A DNA stretch of 36,503 bases from Streptomyces sp. WAC 04229 (GTDB lineage Bacteria > Actinomycetota > Actinomycetes > Streptomycetales > Streptomycetaceae), in assembly GCF_003947455.1 (NCBI RefSeq), contig NZ_QHJH01000065.1, positions 1-36,503 on the forward strand. Reading direction: 5' to 3'. Under the pieces are notes generated by a model. It was given only the letters and a program-made list of their open reading frames with translations, had not been told where the DNA came from and did no database searches. This document shows, one piece after another, positions 30,947 to 36,503 of the stretch (its first letter is position 1; each line of letters opens with the position of its first letter). The position numbers and the translations under genes are program-made.

Positions 30947-32635
30947 TCACTGAGGGTTGAGTCCGTGGCTGCGCAGCCACGACAGCGGGTCGATCGCCGA
31001 GCCGCCGGAGGGGCGCACCTCGAAGTGCAGGTGCGGGCCGGTCGAGTTGCCCGAGTTGCCGGAGAACGCGATGGCGTCACCGGCTTTGACGCTCGTACCC
31101 GAGGGAACCTGGTAGCTGGAGAGGTGGCAGTACCACGTCTCCGTGCCGTCCTTCGCCGTCACGATCATCATGTTGCCGTACGCGCTGTTGTACTGGGTGC
31201 GCACCGTGCCGTCGGTCGCGGCCATCACCGTCGTCCCGTAGGACACGGGGAAGTCGATGCCGGAGTGCACGGACATCCAGTTGATGCCGGCCTGCCCGTA
31301 GTACGCGCTGAGTCCGTGCTGCGCCACCGGCAGGGCGAACTTGGGGCGCAGCCGCTCCTTGCGGGCCGCCTCCTCCGCCGCGCGCTTCTTCTCGGCGGCC
31401 TGCTCGGCCTTGAGGTCGATGCGCTCCTGGGTCCGGCTGGCCCGGTCGGCGAAGTCGTCGGCTCCGGCGGCGAGGCTGGTGAGCTGGGTGTCGAGCTGGT
31501 TGTTGGCCGTGGACGGCTTCACCGGCGCGGCCTGCTGCCCGCCCGGGTCCGCGGCCGCCGCCGTGGTCTCCGTGCCCTCGTCGCCGGTGAGGCTGCCGAC
31601 GGAGGCGGCCGCGATACCGGCGACGCTCATGACGCAGGCCGACGGCACGGCGATGGTCAGCAGCGCGGAGCGCTTGGCGGGCTGGCGGCGGCGGGAACGC
31701 GCCCCGGACCGGGAGGCGCCGCGCGCGGCCGGGATGCGGGTGGCCGGGGTGATCTCCTCCTGGCCGTCCAGGAGGGCGGTCGCGGCGGGGAGTTCGCCGG
31801 TCGCGGTCAATTCGCCCTCTTGCGGGGCCGGTTCGTCCTCGCCGGGCAGGATGTCCGGGGTGGCGTCCTGCGCTGCCGCGGGCTCCGCAGGGTGCGCGGT
31901 GGTGCCGTCGGGGTTCCACTGGGTGGCGTCGTAGGCGCCGGTGTCGAACGGGCCGGTGGTGAAGGCGTTGGCGTCGAAGGCGGCCGTCTCGAAAGCCGTC
32001 GCCTCGAAGGTGGCCGTCTCGAAGGCGGCGGTCTCGTCGAAGGCGACCGCCTGGAAGGCGCCGGTGTCCAGGGTGCCGGTGGTGAAGGCGCCGGTCTCGA
32101 AGCTGCCGGTCTCGAAGGTCTGCGTGCCCCAGTCCCACTGCTGGGTTCCGTCGGCCGGGTTGCCGGACGGATCCGGCTGGGTCCAGGCGCCGGTGTCCCA
32201 CTGTCCGGTGGCCTCGGCGCCCGTGGCCTGCGGCTGCGCACCGGCGGGCTCCTGGTAACCGGCCGTCCACGCGGTCGCGTCGTAGGGGCCGGAGTCGTAG
32301 CCGGTGTGCTGCTGGGCGGCGTACGCGTCGTAGTGCTGCTGCTGCCCGCCGCCGTCGGACCACTGGGTGGTGTCGTAGGTACCCGTGGTGCCGTACGAGC
32401 CCGTCGTGTCGTAGGTGCCGGTGGTGTGGTCCGGCAGGCTGCCGAAGAGAGGGTCCGCGTCGAAGGCCGCGGGGGCGGGGCCGTCGGTCGGAAAACCAGT
32501 GGTGTCGTAGCCGCCGTACGTGGTGAGGTCGCCGTACTGGGCCTCCCCTGGGCCGTACGACGCGTAATGCGCCGACGCGGCGTCGGAAGCCGAAGCCGGG
32601 GTGGTCATGGTCCCCGACGGGTGACGGTCGTTCAC
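30947..32635 (-). CDS. Membrane-anchored M23 metallopeptidase with long repetitive intracellular N-terminus
   Basis: 562 aa from GTG 32635 (GAGAAG three bases upstream); ATG 32608 is an alternative. The C-terminal LytM/M23 domain (about 430-562) has the zinc ligands His457/Asp461 in HSGIDF, His504 in YCHLSS, and GPHLHFEV (His535, His537), so it should be an active endopeptidase. A membrane helix lies at about 323-347, followed by a coiled coil (about 375-428). The roughly 320 residues before it are cytoplasmic, Tyr/Thr/Gly/Gln-rich, and include a period-five repeat (about 173-238). This is a peptidase held at the membrane with an unusually large disordered inside tail. It has its own promoter and lies downstream of the lipase-like gene. 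Confidence 0.85.
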   Translation of the reverse strand: MNDRHPSGTMTTPASASDAASAHYASYGPGEAQYGDLTTYGGYDTTGFPTDGPAPAAFDADPLFGSLPDHTTGTYDTTGSYGTTGTYDTTQWSDGGGQQQHYDAYAAQQHTGYDSGPYDATAWTAGYQEPAGAQPQATGAEATGQWDTGAWTQPDPSGNPADGTQQWDWGTQTFETGSFETGAFTTGTLDTGAFQAVAFDETAAFETATFEATAFETAAFDANAFTTGPFDTGAYDATQWNPDGTTAHPAEPAAAQDATPDILPGEDEPAPQEGELTATGELPAATALLDGQEEITPATRIPAARGASRSGARSRRRQPAKRSALLTIAVPSACVMSVAGIAAASVGSLTGDEGTETTAAAADPGGQQAAPVKPSTANNQLDTQLTSLAAGADDFADRASRTQERIDLKAEQAAEKKRAAEEAARKERLRPKFALPVAQHGLSAYYGQAGINWMSVHSGIDFPVSYGTTVMAATDGTVRTQYNSAYGNMMIVTAKDGTETWYCHLSSYQVPSGTSVKAGDAIAFSGNSGNSTGPHLHFEVRPSGGSAIDPLSWLRSHGLNPQ

Positions 32636-32683
32636 CAACTTCTCTTTCGCCTCGACAACAGGGGCTGCCAGAGCAGTGCGGCG

Positions 32684-32713
32684 ACTGTACCCGGCGGTAT
32701 ACGGGCACGACAA
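32684..32713 (-). promoter_or_regulatory. Promoter of the M23 peptidase gene
   Basis: TTGTCG (32713-32708), 18-bp spacer, TACAGT (32689-32684), on the minus strand. It predicts a start near 32677 and a leader of about 42 bases. Confidence 0.55.
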
Positions 32714-32791
32714 TCTTCGTCAGGTTTCGCTCGCGCAGGAAACGGGCAATCGGCCGTGTTTTGGGGGACGGCGGGCACGAGTTTGGCTTTT

Positions 32792-32809
32792 TGTTCGAGC
32801 GGTGTTCGA
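32792..32809 (-). repeat. Two direct TCGAACA repeats, 11 bp apart
   Basis: On the minus strand TCGAACA occurs at 32809-32803 and 32798-32792, exactly one helical turn apart. They lie between the lipase-like gene and the M23 promoter, about 80 bp upstream of its -35. They could be regulator sites; no protein is assigned. Confidence 0.35.
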
Positions 32810-32831
32810 TGCTGAACGGGTTGTTTCGGAG

Positions 32832-33797
32832 TCAGGCGACCGTCAGACCGCCGGCTCGTCCACCCGACCCCGCTCGCCCCTCCGTCTCCGTGCCGGTCTC
32901 CGCCTCGACGGCGTCCAGTGCCTGCCGGATCCCCGTGGCCACGGCCGGGTGCACCGGCAGCGCGAGGTGGCCGACGCCGCTCACCCGTACGTTCTGCACG
33001 GTGAGGTCGGGATGGTCGAGACAGGCCGTCTCCAGCGGGTCCATCACCCGGTCCAGGTCGCTCCAGAAGCTGACGAACTGCGTACGGCAGCCGGGCGTGG
33101 GCCTGGACAGCTCCTCGATCACCGCCGACCCGGGGCGCATCTGGCGCACGATCGGATGGGCGTTGGCCAGCGGGACCACGCGGGTGCCGGAGTGCGGGGT
33201 ACCGAGCGTCACCAGCGTCCGGACCCGCAGGTCACCGCCGAGCCGCTGCACGTAGTACCGCGCGATCAGCCCGCCGAGGCTGTGCCCGACGACGTCGACG
33301 CGCTCGCTGCCGGTGCGCTCGCAGATCTCCTCGATGTGCCGGCCGAGCAGCTCGGCCGCCGTACGGATGTCGCAGGTCAAGGGGGAGTAGTTCAGCGAGT
33401 CGACCTGGTGCCTGCCGTGCTGGGCCAGGCTGCGGCGCAGCAGCAGGAAGACCGAGCGGTTGTCGATGAAGCCGTGCAGCAGGACGACCGGCGTGCTCGC
33501 CGGTGCCGGAAGCCGGGCAGCCGGCGGGGCGGGCTCCGGATCCCGTGGGCCCGCGGACGGGAGGGGCAGGCAGGGGCGGCGCTCCTGGACGATCCCCGAG
33601 GGGTAGAGGAGCAGATGCCCGGCGAGGATCGCGACCTCCAGGGCGCTCGCCTTCAGGAAGGTCAGGGAGAGCCCGGTCAGTCGTCCGGGCAGGCTCGCCA
33701 GTTCCGTCAGTCCCGGGATTCCGGGCAGGCCGGGCAAGCCCGGGAGGAGACGCTGAAAAAGCGGAAGAAGGGGCAGTGCTGCCGTGGTGACCTTCAT
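32832..33797 (-). CDS. Alpha/beta-hydrolase, lipase-like
   Basis: 321 aa from ATG 33797, with GGAGGT seven bases upstream. The hydrophobic N-terminus (FQRLLPGLPGLPGIPGL, then LSLTFLKASALEVAILAGHLLL) may be an anchor or signal. The hydrolase core has the oxyanion strand VVLLHGF, the nucleophile Ser173 in VVGHSLGG, a candidate Asp (249 or 253) in WSDLDRVMDP, and His277 in GVGHLAL. Members of this group are called lipases or esterases, and the real substrate is unknown. The gene precedes the M23 peptidase on the same strand but the 196-bp gap has its own promoter. Confidence 0.85.
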   Translation of the reverse strand: MKVTTAALPLLPLFQRLLPGLPGLPGIPGLTELASLPGRLTGLSLTFLKASALEVAILAGHLLLYPSGIVQERRPCLPLPSAGPRDPEPAPPAARLPAPASTPVVLLHGFIDNRSVFLLLRRSLAQHGRHQVDSLNYSPLTCDIRTAAELLGRHIEEICERTGSERVDVVGHSLGGLIARYYVQRLGGDLRVRTLVTLGTPHSGTRVVPLANAHPIVRQMRPGSAVIEELSRPTPGCRTQFVSFWSDLDRVMDPLETACLDHPDLTVQNVRVSGVGHLALPVHPAVATGIRQALDAVEAETGTETEGRAGSGGRAGGLTVA

Positions 33798-34326
33798 GGG
33801 GCCGACCTCCGTCCGGCACGCGCAGGGACGCCTCTGTCCCCCGTGTGCCCTCGTTGGAGTGCCGTGACACCAGTGACTGGCGATGTTTGCGAGGTTTACC
33901 CGGATGGGTGTGTCGACGTGCGGTATCCGAGCCAGGGGTGTCCCACGGGTCTGCTCTGACCTGTGGGAATCGTCTGGCCCGTGGTGTCGGTGATACGGCG
34001 ACGAGGCCCGCTGCTTCCCCGTCCCGCCCTCGCTGCGGCTCTCCGTGCGCGTGATGTCGCCGCGCCCTCGTGCGGTGCGCGGCGAACGTGTCCCACCGTG
34101 TGATTTCCCCCTCTGTATCCACCGCGAAACTGCCGGTTGCGGGATGCTGGAGATAACGTTCGTTCACTTCCCGGACGTCGTGGTGCGGGCCATGCGTGCC
34201 GCGAAGGCGCGCGCTGTGCGGACTTCGTGCACGAGGCGCGGTGCCGAGTGCCGTGCTGCTGTGTACGGCGTCGGCGAAGTGTGCGGTACTTGTCGGTATG
34301 GATGTAGTCGCTTCATGGAGGCAGTG
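33798..34326. other. Gene-free stretch upstream of icmB and of the lipase-like gene
   Basis: 529 bp with no convincing gene. The plus-strand frame leading into icmB is open from 34045 but codon use and amino-acid content (VRTSCTRRGAECRAAVYG) look non-coding. A palindrome CCAGTGACTGG lies at 33870-33880. Promoter candidates for icmB are weak. Confidence 0.4.
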
Positions 34327-34743
<417 letters not shown>

Positions 34744-34798
34744 CCGCCCCTCTCCCGGGCGGTCGTGGGTGCCGGTGGCTCCCACGGTGCGCCATGCC

Positions 34799-36427
34799 CT
34801 ACCCCGCTGCCAGCTCCTCCGCCATCGCCGCCCGCAACCGCAGTGTCGTGACGAGTCGTTGGAAGGCCTCCGCCCAGTAGCCACCGGCGCCCGGCGACGC
34901 GTCCTCCGACTCGTCCGGTATCGCCAGCAGGCCGTTGAGACGGCCCGCCTCCGCGGGGTCGAGGCAGCGTTCGGCCAGCCCCATCACCCCGCTGAAGCTC
35001 CACGGATAACTCCCGGCGTCCCGGGCGATGTCGAGCGCGTCCACCACGGCACGTCCGAGCGACGGGGCCCACGGCACCCCGCACATGCCGAGCAGCTGGA
35101 ACGCCTCGGACAGCCCGTGCGTGGCGATGAAACCGGCCACCCAATCGGCCCGTTCACCCGCCCGCAGCGTGCCGAGCAGCTTGGCCCGCTCGGCCAGGGA
35201 CACCGCGCCGGGACCACCCGCCTCGGGCGCCGTGGGCGGCCCCAGCAACGCCCGCGCCCACGCCCCGTCGCGTTGTCGCACCGCCGCCCGGCACCAGGCC
35301 GCGTGCAGTTCGCCCCGCCAGCCGTCCGCCACCGGCAGGGCGACGATCTCCTCGGGGCCGCGTCCGCCGAGCCGAGCCGGCCAGGTCGCCAGCGGGGCCG
35401 CCTCGACCAACTGGCCGAGCCACCAGGACCGTTCGCCCCGCCCGCCGGGCGGCTTGGCCACCACGCCGTCCCGCTCCATGCCCGCGTCGCACTCGTGCGG
35501 CGCCTCGACGGCGATCGCCGGACGGTCCGGGGCGCGGTCGAGGGACACGCAGGTCACGGCCCGGGCCGCCATCCGCGCGGCCAGCGCCGAGTCCGGCAGG
35601 GCCGACAGCAGCTCCGCCGCCGTCGCCCGTACGTTGCGGCTGCGGTCGGCCAGCGCCTGTTCCAGGAAGGGCTCGTCAGCCGGTGCGAGTCCGGTCCGAA
35701 GCGAGTCGAGGAACATCAGCCTGTCCTCGGCCCGCTCCGTCCCCCAGGTCGAGGCCAGCAGCCCGCGCGCGCCGGCCGGGTCGCGGGCGCGCAGGGACGC
35801 CAGCAGGGCGACCCGTTCGGCGAACAGGCCCTCGTCCCAGAGCCGCCGCACCCGGTCCGCGGCGTCGGGACCGGGCAGCGCGGTCCCGCCCCCCGGCGTG
35901 GCACGCAGGGCGAACCGCCAGTCCGGATTCAGCCGGGCCAGCCACAGGGCACGGGGCCCCGCGAACCGCAGCGCCGCCGGCCGCAGGTCCGTGCGCCCGC
36001 GCGCCGCGTCCAGCAGCGCCGGAAGGGCCTCGGGCGGCGCCGCGAAACCGTGCGTGTTGGCCGTCGCCAGCCACTGGGGCAGCAGCTCCATCAGATCGGG
36101 CGCGGCACCCCGGCGCCCGCCGGCCGCGGCGCCGGACCGGTCGGCGAGGAGCATCGTGAGGCGCCGGGCGGCCGCGGCGGGCAGGGGTGGACGCGGATCC
36201 TCGGGAGCCGGGTCGGGGCGCCGCGCCGCACGGGCCGGCCGCAGCCCGGCACGGCGACGGACGGTCTCCGCGGCCGCCGCGTCGAGCAAAGCGGCCGGCG
36301 CACCCGGTCCGGGCTCGCTGCCCGGCGGCGTACGCCGGTCCGTGCCGAGCAGGGCGGCGGTGACGAGCTCCTCCCAGGAGGCCGTCGTCGGTGATGGTGC
36401 GCTCGGGGGAGTGGGTGTGCTGGTCAT
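34799..36427 (-). CDS. DUF5691-family protein (HEAT-like helical)
   Basis: 542 aa from ATG 36427 (GAGGGGA six bases upstream). The N-terminus has SWEELVTAALLGTDRR, the mark I associate with DUF5691 proteins. The rest is mostly helical with repeated patterns (RARDPAGARGLLASTW, LEQALADRSRNVRATAAELLSALPDSALAARMAARA) resembling HEAT-like repeats. In actinobacteria this family is encoded near SWIM zinc-finger and AAA+ (MoxR-like) genes, which would lie upstream, beyond the window. No enzyme motif is seen. The role is unknown, possibly scaffolding. Confidence 0.8.
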   Translation of the reverse strand: MTSTPTPPSAPSPTTASWEELVTAALLGTDRRTPPGSEPGPGAPAALLDAAAAETVRRRAGLRPARAARRPDPAPEDPRPPLPAAAARRLTMLLADRSGAAAGGRRGAAPDLMELLPQWLATANTHGFAAPPEALPALLDAARGRTDLRPAALRFAGPRALWLARLNPDWRFALRATPGGGTALPGPDAADRVRRLWDEGLFAERVALLASLRARDPAGARGLLASTWGTERAEDRLMFLDSLRTGLAPADEPFLEQALADRSRNVRATAAELLSALPDSALAARMAARAVTCVSLDRAPDRPAIAVEAPHECDAGMERDGVVAKPPGGRGERSWWLGQLVEAAPLATWPARLGGRGPEEIVALPVADGWRGELHAAWCRAAVRQRDGAWARALLGPPTAPEAGGPGAVSLAERAKLLGTLRAGERADWVAGFIATHGLSEAFQLLGMCGVPWAPSLGRAVVDALDIARDAGSYPWSFSGVMGLAERCLDPAEAGRLNGLLAIPDESEDASPGAGGYWAEAFQRLVTTLRLRAAMAEELAAG

Positions 36428-36503
36428 GCGGTCCCCTCTGTTTCCCTCTTGGATCCGTGGCCTGGGGCGGGTCGGTGCGGGCATGGCGTGCAGGGGGCTG
36501 GCG

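Noticed and set aside
31953..32150. Pentapeptide-repeat (A(D/N)LXX) domain in the M23 protein
   Set aside because: The period is five, but the order of residues around the central Phe does not fit the canonical pattern, so I describe it only as a period-five repeat.
32792..32809. SOS box near TTCGA repeats
   Set aside because: The two copies are direct, not inverted as a LexA site requires.
34045..34326. N-terminal extension of icmB
   Set aside because: The frame is open but has no ribosome site and reads Arg/Cys-rich nonsense; the ATG at 34327 with GGAGG gives the known IcmB start and length.
34769..36394. Long plus-strand frame opposite the DUF5691-like gene
   Set aside because: Low-complexity Arg/Gly/Pro composition, no start signal, and the opposite strand has a good ribosome site and recognised family.

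Overview
The window is a GC-rich (roughly 70% or more) actinobacterial chromosome segment, almost certainly from a Streptomyces. The evidence is extreme G/C at third codon positions, GTG and TTG starts, several genes without a Shine-Dalgarno, and a recognisable Streptomyces gene set: tandem Hanks-type kinases, guaA, pcrA with a c-di-AMP-riboswitch NlpC/P60 gene beside it, an M23 peptidase, and the isobutyryl-CoA mutase small subunit icmB. From memory (not checked), the order resembles the S. coelicolor region around SCO4775-SCO4801. No phage, IS element, CRISPR, tRNA or rRNA was seen.

Layout. (1) 1-7.8 kb: the end of an ECF-type ABC importer (EcfT, then an ATPase cut off after its first nucleotide-binding domain) runs straight into the 3' half of a Ser/Thr kinase gene that lacks its N-lobe and catalytic core. 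Three intact membrane Ser/Thr kinases follow. (2) 7.9-14.8 kb: semialdehyde dehydrogenase, GMC oxidoreductase, a hairpin-rich gene-free stretch, a minus-strand chorismate mutase preceded by what reads as a complete Phe/Tyr transcription attenuator with its own leader peptide, then guaA behind a 46-bp tandem duplication, and a convergent PNPOx-family gene. (3) 14.9-19.7 kb: class II aldolase/adducin protein, a six-TM protein with an IPT/TIG-like tail, DoxX protein, and a minus-strand sigma factor with its CU044_5270-type membrane partner. (4) 20-23.9 kb: a divergent PspC cluster. One side holds a PspC membrane protein and a small two-TM protein; the other a PspC-histidine kinase and a LuxR-type regulator. 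The shared intergenic region carries several copies of a CCCTGA box. (5) 23.9-33.8 kb: cell-wall hydrolases (two NlpC/P60, one M23), a TDT-type permease, a small membrane protein, pcrA and a lipase-like hydrolase. (6) 34.3-36.4 kb: icmB and a DUF5691-like protein.

How the parts relate. Much of the window concerns envelope sensing and remodelling: receptor kinases with extracytoplasmic domains, PspC/two-component signalling, sigma/anti-sigma-like pair, peptidoglycan hydrolases, and c-di-AMP control of one hydrolase. The chorismate mutase attenuator and guaA represent primary metabolism. The strongest candidates for something little described are the chorismate mutase attenuator, the repeated-box divergent PspC control region, the riboswitch gene with a self-sequestered ribosome site and TTG start, the run of hairpins at 11.5-12.0 kb, and the abrupt ECF/kinase junction near 1710. 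All assignments are by reading the sequence; no database search was possible.
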